Assembly (NCBI RefSeq): GCF_038050375.1
Contig: NZ_CP150886.1
Coordinates: 5,001,318 to 5,065,317 of the forward strand
Length of the DNA stretch: 64,000 bases
Direction of reading: 5' to 3'
Origin: Okeanomitos corallinicola TIOX110
GTDB taxonomy: Bacteria > Cyanobacteriota > Cyanobacteriia > Cyanobacteriales > Nostocaceae
The notes under the pieces were generated by a model. That model saw only the letters and a list, made by a program, of their open reading frames with translations. It was not told the origin of the DNA and searched no databases. Of the stretch, positions 7,596 through 16,939 are shown piece by piece. Both the position numbers and the translations under genes were made by a program. How positions within the stretch are numbered: the stretch's first letter is position 1; every line of letters starts with the position of its first letter.

Positions 7596-9014
7596 TTAAC
7601 TCCGTTTATAAACCATCTCCATCCTCAACTTCTCCACTTCAATCTTCAACCTTTCATTCTCCATTTTCAACCCCGTATTTTCATCCTTAATCAACTCCAC
7701 CTCATTCCGTTTACTCAATGCCTGATTAATTGCCAACTTCCGCATATCCAAAGAAAACCAACGTTGATAAGTTTTCGTATGAATTTGCACACTATGACCC
7801 AAATTATCCGCCGCTGCTTTAATAGGAACTCCCAAAATATGCGCTCGAATTGCCCAACCATGACGTAAATCATAGGGTTTAAAATCTAAACCAATTTTTC
7901 TAAACCACCAACTAACCCTTTGAATTAAAGCTGTGATTTCTGCATAATTATTCTGGTCTTTTTTACTAATTGCTGTCACCAGCATTTCCAAATATTTCGG
8001 ATTTCTTAAATCAAATTCATCAATCCATTCCTTATATAAAGGTAATGCTTCCCTTTCACCTGTTTTACAATCTTTATCAACCTGCCAAGTTAAATCTGTA
8101 TTCTCATCACTTAACCACCAATCAATATGAGGATTAACAAAAAGCTCACGGGGACGTAAACCAAAAACCGCTAACATTCCATAAGTCCAACGCCATAATT
8201 GCCAACTATCTTTGACATCTTGATTAACTTGCTTACCTCGATTATTTTCATACTCTTGAAATTTATAGAAACCAGCAACTATGTCCTTATCTGTGGGAAC
8301 ATTACGAGAATTACTTTCAGGAACTTTAGCATAATTAGTTAAATTAATTTCAATTTTGAAAAGTTGACAAAATACAGAAATTGCCCGCACAGCATTATAT
8401 CTAGCCCATTCCTTCTCTACTTGATTAATCGCATTAATAAAATTTTCCCCGTTAGCCAAATCACCAGCATTTGTATAACGCTTAATTCGGGAATAATAAT
8501 AAAAGAAAGTGTGTTCACTTTTGGTAGTGCGTTTATGGGTTTTAAAATATTCACCTTCAAAATTTTCTAATAATTCACCAATAGTTTTTAAATCCTTTTT
8601 AATTCCTTCATTTCCTAAATATTTATCATTCCAAACGAAACTTTTTCTAGCAATTAATTTTCCTAACTCATAAGCCTCCTCTTCCGCAGTTTTCAGCCCA
8701 TCAAAATTAGCAGGAATATTTAAAGTAATATTGTATTGTTTTCTTCCTGTACCTTTTATATCCTCATCTCCTGGTTTAATAGGTAAAGTTGCCCGTAATT
8801 GCAGACATCCATTTGATTCTCGAATTGTTACCCTGGTCTTTGCAGACTTTAAACGCAGATTTACCTGCTCTAATTCTAGTAGTACCTTTGTTTTCATGTA
8901 TTCTCTTTGTTGTTGTGCTTGCAGACTTGAACCAAGAAAACTGCCATCGGTAGATGAAATAGGCTCTAAATCCGCAAAAGCTTGCTGATATTTATCTTCA
9001 CCCTGGTTATACAT
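7596..9014 (-). CDS. xisA: XisA, site-specific tyrosine recombinase of the nifD element
   Basis: 472 residues. Catalytic residues can be placed: R287 in GLRPRE, a candidate K317, Y381 and R384 in PYDLRHGWAIR, H407 in LGH and the nucleophile Y416 in TYQRWF. Tyrosine stands where most family members have the box II histidine, the R-Y-R-Y arrangement known for XisA and XisC. A C-terminal coiled coil rich in N, E and K spans about residues 440-470. The gene points away from the element's right border, 118 bp off. It excises the element during heterocyst differentiation so that nifD is rejoined. Its 3' end has been copied three times within the element. Confidence 0.95.
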   Translation of the reverse strand: MYNQGEDKYQQAFADLEPISSTDGSFLGSSLQAQQQREYMKTKVLLELEQVNLRLKSAKTRVTIRESNGCLQLRATLPIKPGDEDIKGTGRKQYNITLNIPANFDGLKTAEEEAYELGKLIARKSFVWNDKYLGNEGIKKDLKTIGELLENFEGEYFKTHKRTTKSEHTFFYYYSRIKRYTNAGDLANGENFINAINQVEKEWARYNAVRAISVFCQLFKIEINLTNYAKVPESNSRNVPTDKDIVAGFYKFQEYENNRGKQVNQDVKDSWQLWRWTYGMLAVFGLRPRELFVNPHIDWWLSDENTDLTWQVDKDCKTGEREALPLYKEWIDEFDLRNPKYLEMLVTAISKKDQNNYAEITALIQRVSWWFRKIGLDFKPYDLRHGWAIRAHILGVPIKAAADNLGHSVQIHTKTYQRWFSLDMRKLAINQALSKRNEVELIKDENTGLKMENERLKIEVEKLRMEMVYKRS

Positions 9015-9131
9015 AGTTGTCTGTTTAGCCTATATTTAGACTAAAAATAAATATGTTATGAGCAAACAATATCTACTTTAAAATTGCTTTTAGTAAACAT
9101 TTTGCTATTTAAAACTATTAAACCATAAAAA

Positions 9132-9142
9132 GAATACTCTGG
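9132..9142 (+). other. Probable right recombination site of nifD element
   Basis: GAATACTCTGG lies at the point where NifD coding starts and aligns with the position of the known 11-bp XisA repeat of Anabaena 7120 (GGATTACTCCG, from memory), which also covers the D/E-Y-S-G codons. The matching left copy is outside the window, so the exact crossover cannot be fixed. Confidence 0.6.
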
Positions 9143-9281
9143 TCCTTACCACGGTTACGACGGATTCGCAATCTTCGCTCGTGACATGGACTTGGCTCTA
9201 AACAGTCCAACCTGGGGATTAATCGGCGCTCCCTGGAACAAGTCTGCAAAGAAAGCATTAAGAGCTAAAGCAGCAGTCTAA
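9132..9281 (+). CDS. nifD: nifD 3' fragment (nitrogenase MoFe alpha chain C-terminus)
   Basis: The frame [20 protein letters not shown] continues to a stop at 9279 and matches the last 49 residues of NifD, the molybdenum-iron protein alpha subunit. The rest of nifD is absent; the reading frame is lost at the element border. Once the nifD element is excised, this fragment rejoins the 5' part beyond the window. Expression is expected only in heterocysts. Confidence 0.95.
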   Translation, partial: EYSGPYHGYDGFAIFARDMDLALNSPTWGLIGAPWNKSAKKALRAKAAV

Positions 9282-9316
9282 TACCATCTGACGCGGGTAA
9301 CCTTGCTCAAGGATAG

Positions 9317-9335
9317 CCTGGGGGAAAGCCCCAGG
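9317..9335 (+). other. Stem-loop between nifD and nifK
   Basis: CCTGGGG, loop GAAAG, CCCCAGG: a 7-bp GC-rich hairpin in the 200-bp nifD-nifK intergenic space. No T-run follows, so it is more likely a transcript stabiliser or processing site than a full terminator. Confidence 0.55.
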
Positions 9336-9482
9336 GGGGAGTAGGGAATTCAAATTTCAAAATCTAAGATTCTAAGTTTTGGATTTTGCATTCTGAATTT
9401 TGAGCTACATTCCCCACTTCCATCCAGGAGTAAGGAAACCCGTCCCCCAAACACAAACACACAGCAAGCTTGGAGAACTAGA

Positions 9483-9965
9483 ATGCCTCAGAATCCAGAA
9501 AATATTAAGGACCACGTTGAGCTATTCCACCAGCCAGAATACCAACAATTATTCCAAAACAAGAAAGAATTTGAAAATGGTCACTCTGCTCAAGAAGTAG
9601 AAAGAGTAGCAGAATGGACCAAAACTTGGGAATATCGTGAAAAGAACTTCGCTCGTGAAGCTTTAACCATTAACCCCGCTAAAGGTTGTCAGCCTTTAGG
9701 TGCTATGCTCGCTGCTGTGGGTTTTGAAGGCACTCTTCCCTTCGTTCAAGGTTCTCAAGGTTGTGTAGCTTACTTCCGTACACACTTAACCCGTCACTTC
9801 AAAGAACCATTCTCCGGTGTTTCTTCTTCCATGACAGAAGACGCTGCTGTGTTTGGTGGTCTGCAAAACATGATTGATGGTTTGGCTAACTCTTACACTC
9901 TTTACAAGCCAAAAATGATTGCTGTTTGCACCACTTGTATGGCTGAAGTTATCGGTGATGATTAG
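9483..9965 (+). CDS. nifK: nifK 5' fragment (nitrogenase MoFe beta chain)
   Basis: 160 codons reading [20 protein letters not shown]... up to [11 protein letters not shown], then a TAG created by the nifK element. All three P-cluster cysteines are here: C69 (CQPLGAM), C94 (GSQGCVAYF) and C152 (TTCMAEV). In vegetative cells this could yield only a truncated protein. Joining position 9961 to 11778 restores the frame to a 511-residue NifK. The two halves together match NifK, not NifD, from end to end. Confidence 0.96.
   Translation: MPQNPENIKDHVELFHQPEYQQLFQNKKEFENGHSAQEVERVAEWTKTWEYREKNFAREALTINPAKGCQPLGAMLAAVGFEGTLPFVQGSQGCVAYFRTHLTRHFKEPFSGVSSSMTEDAAVFGGLQNMIDGLANSYTLYKPKMIAVCTTCMAEVIGDD
9952..9961 (+). 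repeat. Left direct repeat of nifK element
   Basis: TCGGTGATGA, coding for part of I-G-D-D in NifK. Identical to the right copy at 11768; crossover anywhere in these 10 bases restores nifK. Confidence 0.9.
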
Positions 9966-10233
9966 TGGAATTTAATCAACTCCTTGCCAACTATCTATTG
10001 TAATTATTTTTCTAATTTATTTGATTAGATTTTGCTTTTAAAATGCCAACTTTTATATATCTTTTACTGTAAAAATCTCAAATACTATCTCGATATTTTG
10101 CTTATTTTATTCTTAATAAGTTTAAATACTTGTGTTGCTGTTTAGTACATTAACTTCATTGATTAAATTTATAAAAAAATACTGAATATTTAATTACTTC
10201 AGTGATCATAATATCAGAAATTTTTGGATTGAA

Positions 10234-11625
10234 TTAATTATTGTGTAAAGTTTGTATGATTTGATATTTATCTAAGAGGTTTCTAAGTTCTTGATTTTCT
10301 GCCTTTAATTTTACTATTTCTTCCCTAAGTTCTTGTAACTCATCTTGTTTTTTCACAGCGTGACTAATAGCTTTTTTCCGATTTTCTAAACCAAACCATC
10401 TTTGATAAGTATCTGTATGCTGTTGTACAGAATGTCCAAGATTATCTGCTGCTGCTTTAATTGGTATTCCCATTAAATGCGCTCTAATTGCCCAAGCGTG
10501 ACGTAAATCATAAGGTGAAAAACCTAAATCAACTTTGTTAAACCAGTCCGATAAAGCAGCACTTAATGTGTGCATACCTTTTGTATCATCACGTCCATTG
10601 ATATAATCTTGAACTAGCTTGACAACTTGGGGATTTTTTAAATCAAATAATTCTATCCATGAATCATATAATGGTAAAGCTTCTCTCTCACCAGTTTTGC
10701 ATAATTCATGGACTTTCCAAGTTTTATTTTCAGATAACCAGTGCTGAAAATCAGGATATAAAAACAGTTCTCTAGGACGACAACCATAAGTGGCTAACAT
10801 TCCATAAAACCATCTAAATACTATCCAGTAATCTGCTTGTTCTCGTCTTTTATTTCGTCTTTTATGAGCATATTTTTCCCATTGATAAAAACCATCCTCT
10901 ATCATAGATTCATCAGGAACTTGGCGAGGCTTTGGTTTAGGACGTTTAAATTTAATTACTAAAGGTATATTAAACTCTTTACAAAATAAATTTAAGGCTA
11001 TAGAAGTTCGATGTTTCCAACTAGGAGTATCATTAGAAATATTATCAAATTGTCTTTTAATATTTTCTGGAATTGCCAACATATTTCTATCAAATTGATT
11101 CAGTACCCCTAAATAGTTTTTAAAAAAAGTTCCTTCAGATTTAATATTTCTCTGTCGTGAACTAAAATATATTTTTTCATAATTATCTAATAACTCGCCA
11201 AAAGTTTTTTCACCCTGTTCTTGCTTATTACCTAAATATTTAGAAGTCCACGTAAATTGCTGTCTAGCAATTAATTTTGCTAATTCATTTGCTTCTTCTT
11301 CCGCAGTTTTTAAACCATAAAAATTAGCAGGTATATTTAATGATATTTTGTATTGTTTTGTATTTTTTCCTTTAGTATTAATATCATGAGGTTTGAGAGG
11401 TAGGGTAGCTTGCAGATATAGACTACCAGCTACTTGAACTATAGCCACTCGTGAATTAGCTGCTTTTAACCTTGCATTAACTTCTTTGAGTGCAATATCA
11501 AATTGAATTTCAGTATTAACAGCTTGCTTTTCTAAATGTTTCATAGTTCCGATGTATGTACCGTCTGTAGTGGCAGTTTTGACGGTAGATGCTTGATAAC
11601 CCTTGTGTAGCTTAGTTTTTAGCAT
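10234..11625 (-). CDS. XisA/XisC-family tyrosine recombinase of the nifK element
   Basis: 463 residues, clearly related to XisA over its whole length but well diverged. Catalytic positions: R283 in GCRPRE, candidate K310 in KTGERE, Y372 and R375 in PYDLRHAWAIR, H398 in LGH, nucleophile Y407 in TYQRWF. It therefore has the same R-Y-R-Y set as XisA. A leucine-rich coiled coil (ELQELREEIVKLKAENQELR) ends the protein. It is the only gene in the element, so it is the obvious agent for excision between the TCGGTGATGA repeats. Differences from XisA presumably give it its own site specificity. Confidence 0.92.
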   Translation of the reverse strand: MLKTKLHKGYQASTVKTATTDGTYIGTMKHLEKQAVNTEIQFDIALKEVNARLKAANSRVAIVQVAGSLYLQATLPLKPHDINTKGKNTKQYKISLNIPANFYGLKTAEEEANELAKLIARQQFTWTSKYLGNKQEQGEKTFGELLDNYEKIYFSSRQRNIKSEGTFFKNYLGVLNQFDRNMLAIPENIKRQFDNISNDTPSWKHRTSIALNLFCKEFNIPLVIKFKRPKPKPRQVPDESMIEDGFYQWEKYAHKRRNKRREQADYWIVFRWFYGMLATYGCRPRELFLYPDFQHWLSENKTWKVHELCKTGEREALPLYDSWIELFDLKNPQVVKLVQDYINGRDDTKGMHTLSAALSDWFNKVDLGFSPYDLRHAWAIRAHLMGIPIKAAADNLGHSVQQHTDTYQRWFGLENRKKAISHAVKKQDELQELREEIVKLKAENQELRNLLDKYQIIQTLHNN

Positions 11626-11767
11626 TGCTTATTTTTTGCTTAAATATTATGAAACTCTAGAAGCAAAAATACCGCTGTTTACCAGAAACTATTTCCAGGT
11701 CATTGCAATCACAACAGTATTTCGGTGGATTTACAATACCATGAATGACCACGCATAACTGATATTT

Positions 11768-11777
11768 TCGGTGATGA
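11768..11777 (+). repeat. Right direct repeat of nifK element
   Basis: TCGGTGATGA, identical to the left copy at 9952. The base after it (C) completes the aspartate codon of the rejoined NifK. Confidence 0.9.
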
Positions 11778-12834
11778 CTTAGGTTCATTCATCGGTAATG
11801 CTAAGAATGCTGGTTCTGTTCCTCAAGATTTCCCAGTTCCCTTCGCTCATACTCCTAGCTTCGTTGGTTCTCACATCACCGGCTACGACAACATGATGAA
11901 GGCGATTCTTTCTACCTTAACTGAAGGTAAAAAGAAATCCTCCAGCAATGGCAAAATCAACTTCATGCCTGGTTTTGATACCTACTCAGAAAACACCCGC
12001 GAATTAAAGCGGATTGCTTCTTTGATGGGTATTGACTACACAGTTCTTTCTGACACCAGCGACTACGTTGACTCACCTAACGATGGTGAATTCAATATGT
12101 ATCCCGGTGGTACTAAGTTAGAAGATGCAGCAGATTCTATCAACGCTAAAGCTACCGTTGCTCTGCAATCTTACTCCTTGACCAAAACCTGCGAATACAT
12201 TGCTAAGGAATGGAAGCAAGACGTTAGTGTTGCTCGTCCTTGGGGTATCAAAGGAACTGACGAATTCTTAATGAAAGTCAGCGAATTGACCGGTAAAGCA
12301 ATTCCTGAAGAATTAGAAATCGAACGTGGTCGTGCAGTTGACGCAATGACCGACTCCCACTCTTGGGTACACGGTAAGCGCTTCGCTATCTACGGTGATC
12401 CTGATTTAGTTTACAGTGTAGTTAGCTTCATGTTGGAATTAGGTGCTGAACCTGTACACATCTTGGTTCACAACACCAACAAAGACTTTGAAAAAGAATT
12501 GCAAACTCTCTTAGATTCTAGCGAATTTGGTAAAGACGCTAAAATCTGGGGTGGTAAGGACTTATGGCACTTACGTTCCTTGTTGTTCACCGAACCCGTA
12601 GACCTATTAATCGGTAACTCCTACGGTAAGTACCTATGGCGTGATTGTGGTGTACCTTTAGTTAGAATTGGTTATCCTATCATGGATCGTCACCACTACC
12701 ACCGTTATGCAACCATCGGTTACAAAGGTGTAATCAACTTGTTGAACTGGATTGTTAACACAATCTTTGAAGAAATTGACCGCAGCACCAATGTTGCTGG
12801 TAAGACCGATATTTCTTACGACTTAATTCGCTAA
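11778..12834 (+). CDS. nifK: nifK 3' fragment (nitrogenase MoFe beta chain)
   Basis: About 351 codons that continue NifK from D-D-L-G-S-F-I-G-N to ...SYDLIR. Conserved NifK blocks are visible: FPVPFAHTPSFVGSHITGYDNM, DSHSWVHGKRFAIYGDPD, GKDLWHLRSLLF and IGYPIMDRHHYHRYATIGY. An internal ATG at 11893 exists, but there is no reason to think it is used. With the 5' part this forms the beta subunit of the MoFe protein of nitrogenase, made after excision in heterocysts. Confidence 0.96.
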
Positions 12835-12846
12835 GAATGTCAATGT

Positions 12847-12884
12847 TCAGTTGTCAGTATCACTTCATCAAAACTGACAACTGA
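12847..12884 (+). terminator. Strong stem-loop downstream of nifK
   Basis: Perfect 12-bp arms TCAGTTGTCAGT and ACTGACAACTGA separated by 14 bases, 12 bp after the nifK stop. There is no T-run, so it may act as partial terminator or mRNA 3'-end stabiliser for nifHDK rather than a complete terminator. Confidence 0.6.
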
Positions 12885-13008
12885 CTACTAGCACAAAAGC
12901 GCGGAATGAATGGGGGTTGGGTATTATTTCCCAATTCCCAATTCCAATAATTTCCTAGTGATTACTCACTCCATATTTTCTGAATTGTAGTTATCTCAGG
13001 TTTGTATT

Positions 13009-13326
13009 ATGGCATCTATGCACCATTCTCATACTCAACCTAACTATCATCCACCTAACTATAAAAGTCCTGGTATCCTCAAACCTCTGAGACACTTGTT
13101 AGATGGAATTCAAGTTAGAAATTATCGTCTAGCACATTTGCTCTGTCAGTTAATTCCCTGTTGCTGTCCTTTTGAGCAAGATATTAATTTATTTGGTCGG
13201 ACATTTCATATTCCTGCATTGTGCAAACTCAATCCTCTCTATGATGAATTTGTCGCTTTACGATTTCGGGCTTTGTCATATCTTGCTGATGAATGTAGCG
13301 AAGATGTGACTCAATATATTTGCTAA
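13009..13326 (+). CDS. Mo-dependent nitrogenase family protein
   Basis: 105 residues with the cyanobacterial Mo-dependent nitrogenase-like motif: LRHLLDGIQVRNYRLAHLLCQLIPCCCPFEQDI, FGRTFHIPALCKLNPLYDEF and RFRALSYLADECSEDV. The protein is small, Cys- and His-rich, and typically encoded between nifK and nifE in heterocystous cyanobacteria, as here. Its biochemical role is not established. It is flanked by 174 bp upstream and 274 bp downstream of non-coding DNA; the latter holds imperfect short repeats of the type TCATTGC and TGGTTAT. Confidence 0.88.
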   Translation: MASMHHSHTQPNYHPPNYKSPGILKPLRHLLDGIQVRNYRLAHLLCQLIPCCCPFEQDINLFGRTFHIPALCKLNPLYDEFVALRFRALSYLADECSEDVTQYIC

Positions 13327-13600
13327 ATATTAGTTATTACTTATTACCCATTACTTTTCTGTTATTGTTCATTGCTCATTGCTCATTAATCATTGGTTAT
13401 TGGTCATTAGATATTAGTATTAAATTAAGAAAATGACAATTATCAAGGATTGATGTTATTAAAAATCAGTTACAGATAAATAGATATCTTTTCTGAAACT
13501 TTATCTGTGTAAATCTGATATTAAGAGGAATTTTGCGGTAAGTCTATAGAGTTTTGCTCACATTTTAATTAATAAAATTCAACCAAGGCGAGACATAGAT

Positions 13601-14971
13601 ATGAAAATGACCCAAAGCAAAATTAACGAACTTCTGAATGAATCAGGATGCGAACATAATCAAAAAAAACAAGGAGAAAAGAAAAATAAATCTTGTACAC
13701 AACAAGCTCAACCAGGAGCTGCTCAAGGGGGTTGTGCTTTTGATGGAGCGATGATTGCCTTAGTTCCTATTACCGATGCTGCTCATTTAGTACATGGACC
13801 GATTGCTTGCGCTGGTAACTCTTGGGGAAGTCGGGGCAGTTTGTCATCAGGTCCGATGCTTTATAAAACAGGTTTTACCACTGATATAACAGAAAATGAT
13901 GTGATTTTTGGTGGTGAGAAAAAGCTTTATAAAGGCATTATCGAAATTCACAAACGTTACAAACCAACCGCAGTTTTTGTCTATGCTACCTGTGTCACTG
14001 CTTTAATTGGTGATGATATGGAAGCAGTTTGTAAAGTAGCGGCAGAAAAAATTGGTATTCCTGTTGTTCCTGTCATTGCTCCCGGATTTATTGGTAGTAA
14101 AAATCTAGGTAATCGTTTTGGTGGTGAAGCTTTACTAGATTATGTAGTTGGTACTGCTGAACCAGAATATACTACACCTTATGATATTAATTTGATTGGT
14201 GAGTACAATATTGCTGGGGAAATGTGGGGCGTTTTACCTTTATTTGAAAAGTTAGGTATTCGCGTTTTATCTAAAATTACTGGTGATGCTCGTTATCAAG
14301 AAGTTACCTATGCTCACCGCGCTAAATTAAATGTAATGATTTGCTCACGAGCATTGTTAAATATGGCGCGAAAAATGCAGGAACGTTATGATATTCCTTA
14401 TTTAGAAGAGTCATTTTACGGCATTGATGATATTAACCGTTGTCTGAGAAATGTTGCTGCAAAATTAGGTGATGCTGACTTACAAGCAAAAACAGAAAAG
14501 TTAATTGCTGAAGAAACAGCCGCTTTAGATATTGCCCTTGCACCCTATAGAGAAAGATTAAAAGGTAAGAGGGTTGTACTCTATACTGGTGGGGTAAAAA
14601 GTTGGTCAATTATTTCCGCTGCTAAAGATTTAGGAATTGAAGTTGTTGCCACCAGTACCCGCAAAAGTACAGAAGAAGATAAAGCCAAAATCAAAAAATT
14701 ATTAGGCAACGATGGCATTATGTTAGAAAAAGGTAATGCCAAAGAATTACTCCAATTGGTGAAGGATACAAACGCCGATATGTTAATAGCTGGTGGTAGA
14801 AATCAGTACACAGCTTTAAAAGCCAGAATTCCCTTTTTAGATATTAACCAAGAACGTCATCATCCCTATGCAGGTTACATGGGAATGGTAGAAATGGCCA
14901 GAGAATTGTATGAGGCTTTGTATAGTCCCATTTGGGATCAAATTCGTAAACCTGCACCTTGGGAAGTTTAG
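13601..14971 (+). CDS. nifE: NifE, FeMo-cofactor scaffold subunit
   Basis: 456 residues, NifD-like. NifE with NifN forms the scaffold on which the iron-molybdenum cofactor precursor matures. Cysteine-containing blocks [27 protein letters not shown] and [16 protein letters not shown] match the family, as do VNPGFIG-like [18 protein letters not shown] and the C-terminal [20 protein letters not shown]. The start lies 8 bp after AAGGCGAG. It is intact and uninterrupted, unlike nifD and nifK here. Confidence 0.96.
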   Translation: MKMTQSKINELLNESGCEHNQKKQGEKKNKSCTQQAQPGAAQGGCAFDGAMIALVPITDAAHLVHGPIACAGNSWGSRGSLSSGPMLYKTGFTTDITENDVIFGGEKKLYKGIIEIHKRYKPTAVFVYATCVTALIGDDMEAVCKVAAEKIGIPVVPVIAPGFIGSKNLGNRFGGEALLDYVVGTAEPEYTTPYDINLIGEYNIAGEMWGVLPLFEKLGIRVLSKITGDARYQEVTYAHRAKLNVMICSRALLNMARKMQERYDIPYLEESFYGIDDINRCLRNVAAKLGDADLQAKTEKLIAEETAALDIALAPYRERLKGKRVVLYTGGVKSWSIISAAKDLGIEVVATSTRKSTEEDKAKIKKLLGNDGIMLEKGNAKELLQLVKDTNADMLIAGGRNQYTALKARIPFLDINQERHHPYAGYMGMVEMARELYEALYSPIWDQIRKPAPWEV

Positions 14972-15041
14972 GTTACAGGTGATAGGTGACAGGTGACAGT
15001 AAGAAGAGAATAGGGAATATTTATTCTGACTCCTGACTTCT

Positions 15042-15069
15042 GTACGGGCGAACGGCCGTTCGCCCCTAC
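15042..15069. repeat. Interspersed palindrome, copy 1
   Basis: Perfect 20-bp palindrome GGGCGAACGGCCGTTCGCCC with GTA/TAC flanks, one mismatch over 28 bp. A perfect 28-bp version occurs at 30511-30538. Located between nifE and nifN; probably a dispersed repeat that folds in RNA. Confidence 0.85.
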
Positions 15070-15114
15070 ACCTAAAAACCATTTTGAAAAGATTGAGATT
15101 ATTGAGATTATATT

Positions 15115-16443
15115 ATGGCACTTGTTACTTTTCCGGAAAAATCTGTTTCTGTTAATCCTCTCAAACAAAGTCAAGCTTTAGGTGCATCTTTGGCTTTTTT
15201 AGGATTAAAAGGAACTATCCCTTTATTTCATGGTTCACAGGGTTGTACTGCTTTTGCAAAAGTTGTTTTAGTCCGACATTTTCGGGAAGCAATTCCTTTA
15301 GCTACTACAGCAATGACGGAAGTTACTACCATTTTGGGTGGTGAAGAAAATGTCGAACAAGCTATTTTAACTGTAGTAGAAAAATTAAACCCGGAAATTA
15401 TTGGTTTATGTTCCACTGGTTTAACAGAAACTAGAGGAGATGATATTGAACGTTTTTTAAAAGATATTAGAAAACGTCATCCAGAATTAGACCATTTAGC
15501 CATTATTTTTGCACCAACTCCCGATTTTAAAGGTGCATTGCAAGATGGTTTTGCTGCTGCTGTCGAAAGCATAGTTAAGGAAGTTCCTAAAAATGGAGGC
15601 ATTAAACCGGAACAAATTACAATTTTGGCAGGTTCAGCTTTGACTCCTGGAGATGTTCAGGAAATAGAAGAGATGGTGACATCTTTTGGTTTAGAACCTA
15701 TTTTTGTTCCTAACTTGGGTGCTTCTTTAGATGGTCATTTAGAAGATGAATATAGTGCCATCACTGCCAGTGGTACAACTGTTAAACAACTGCGTTCTTT
15801 AGGTAGTTCTGCGTTTACTATTGCATTAGGTGAAAGTATGCGCGGTGCTGCCAAAATTCTCCAAGAAAAGTTTAATACAGATTATGAAGTTTTTCGAGAT
15901 TTAACTGGTTTAGAAGCTGTAGATGAGTTTCTGCAAGCCTTATCAGTTTTGAGTGGAAATCCCGTACCAGAAAAATATCGCCGTCAACGTCGTCAGCTAC
16001 AAGATGCGATGTTAGACACTCATTTTTATTTTGGTGCAAAACGGATTTCTTTAGCCTTAGAACCCGATTTAATGTGGTCTATGGTGCATTTTTTACAGTC
16101 AATGGGAGCGCAAATTCATGCGGCTGTAACAACAACCAAATCACCTTTATTAGAACTACTCCCCATTAAAAATGTGAGTATTGGTGATTTAGAAGATTTT
16201 GAAGATTTAGCAGTTGGTTCTGACTTATTAATTGGTAATTCCAATGTCAATAACATTGCTAAACGTCTTTCTATTCCCTTCTATCGTTTAGGAATTCCTA
16301 TCTATGACAGGTTAGGTAATGGCTTATTTACTAAAGTAGGTTATCGCGGCACGATGGATGTTTTATTTGCCATCGGCAACTTGTTTATAGAACACGAAGA
16401 AGTCTTAATGATGAAGCAATGGCAAGGGGTAATAAATAGGTAA
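15115..16443 (+). CDS. nifN: NifN, FeMo-cofactor scaffold subunit
   Basis: 442 residues, NifK-like, the partner of NifE in the cofactor scaffold. Matching blocks: NPLKQSQALGASLAFLGLKG, FHGSQGCTAFAKVVLVRHFREAIPL, LCSTGLTETRGDD and ANLG/PNLGASLDGHLEDEY. Length is normal for the family. It is 143 bp after nifE with the palindromic repeat in between. Confidence 0.96.
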   Translation: MALVTFPEKSVSVNPLKQSQALGASLAFLGLKGTIPLFHGSQGCTAFAKVVLVRHFREAIPLATTAMTEVTTILGGEENVEQAILTVVEKLNPEIIGLCSTGLTETRGDDIERFLKDIRKRHPELDHLAIIFAPTPDFKGALQDGFAAAVESIVKEVPKNGGIKPEQITILAGSALTPGDVQEIEEMVTSFGLEPIFVPNLGASLDGHLEDEYSAITASGTTVKQLRSLGSSAFTIALGESMRGAAKILQEKFNTDYEVFRDLTGLEAVDEFLQALSVLSGNPVPEKYRRQRRQLQDAMLDTHFYFGAKRISLALEPDLMWSMVHFLQSMGAQIHAAVTTTKSPLLELLPIKNVSIGDLEDFEDLAVGSDLLIGNSNVNNIAKRLSIPFYRLGIPIYDRLGNGLFTKVGYRGTMDVLFAIGNLFIEHEEVLMMKQWQGVINR

Positions 16444-16465
16444 TTGGTAATTGGTAATTGGTAAT
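16441..16465 (+). repeat. Heptamer short tandem repeat (TAATTGG)
   Basis: Three tandem TAATTGG units followed by TAAT, starting at the nifN stop codon. Such heptamer repeats are characteristic of heterocystous cyanobacteria. Confidence 0.85.
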
Positions 16466-16519
16466 AACTAATGACCAATGACCAATGCCCTATGCCCAAT
16501 AACTAACAACAAAGGACTA

Positions 16520-16939
16520 ATGAAAGTGAAAATTGCGTTTACAACAACTGACCGAATTCATATTAATGCTCACTTTGGTTGGGCTAAGGAAATTGATGTG
16601 TATGAAATTTCCGATGAAGGATATGAATTTCTAGAAACTTTGAAGTTTGAAGGCGACCTCAAGGAAGATGGTAATGAGGATAAAATTACCCCTAAACTTG
16701 ATGCTTTAAAAGATTGTACAATTGTGTATGTAGTCGCGATTGGTGGTAGTGCAGCGGCTCGATTAATTAAGCATGGTGTCACACCAGTTAAGGCTAAATC
16801 AGAAGAAGAAAAAATTGAAGATATCTTGAATAAATTGGTGCAAACCTTAAAAGGGAATCCTCCACCTTGGTTGCGTAAAGCTTTAGGAAAAAACAAACCT
16901 AACTTTTTAGATGAAATTGAAGACGAAGCAGCGGTATGA
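16520..16939 (+). CDS. nifX: NifX, cofactor carrier protein
   Basis: 139 residues from the ATG at 16520, preceded by AAAGGA; an upstream in-frame ATG at 16478 lies in repeat sequence and is not favoured. MKVKIAFTTTDRIHINAHFGWAKEIDVYEI is the NifX/NafY-type cofactor-binding domain, which carries FeMo-co precursors between NifB and NifEN. IVYVVAIGGSAAARLIKHGVTPVK is also typical. Overlaps the next gene by 4 bp. Confidence 0.94.
   Translation: MKVKIAFTTTDRIHINAHFGWAKEIDVYEISDEGYEFLETLKFEGDLKEDGNEDKITPKLDALKDCTIVYVVAIGGSAAARLIKHGVTPVKAKSEEEKIEDILNKLVQTLKGNPPPWLRKALGKNKPNFLDEIEDEAAV

Larger units (their letters stand above)
1..9142. mobile_element. nifD element, right part (continues left of window)
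   Basis: Everything left of the nifD 3' fragment is read as the interior of a nifD-interrupting element. The nifD coding sequence starts abruptly at about 9132, a XisA recombinase gene lies just inside that border, and no other part of nifD or nifH is in the window. The left border is therefore beyond position 1, so the element exceeds 9.1 kb. Cargo is dominated by toxin-antitoxin pairs and possible defence genes, with three partial copies of the xisA 3' end between them. Elements of this kind are known to be removed by XisA during heterocyst differentiation; the exact repeat pair cannot be proven here because only one side is visible. Confidence 0.88.
9952..11777. mobile_element. nifK element (1,816 bp excisable unit)
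   Basis: nifK is split exactly between two direct copies of TCGGTGATGA (9952-9961 and 11768-11777). Removing one copy plus the intervening DNA (1,816 bp) restores the reading frame. The element contains a single gene, a XisA/XisC-like recombinase on the opposite strand starting 142 bp from the right border, plus about 270 bp of AT-rich DNA (9966-10233) in which no gene is seen. This is the same layout as the right end of the nifD element. Interruptions of nifK have been reported in some heterocystous cyanobacteria; this one is unusually small and carries no cargo. Confidence 0.93.

Noticed and set aside
9483-12834. Split gene first taken for nifD
   Set aside because: Both halves align with NifK ([36 protein letters not shown]). 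The short fragment at 9132-9281 is the NifD C-terminus. So nifK is not missing; it is interrupted.
14837-15174. Two minus-strand open frames between nifE and nifN
   Set aside because: They cover repeat and palindrome sequence and overlap the nifE end; no protein-like pattern.
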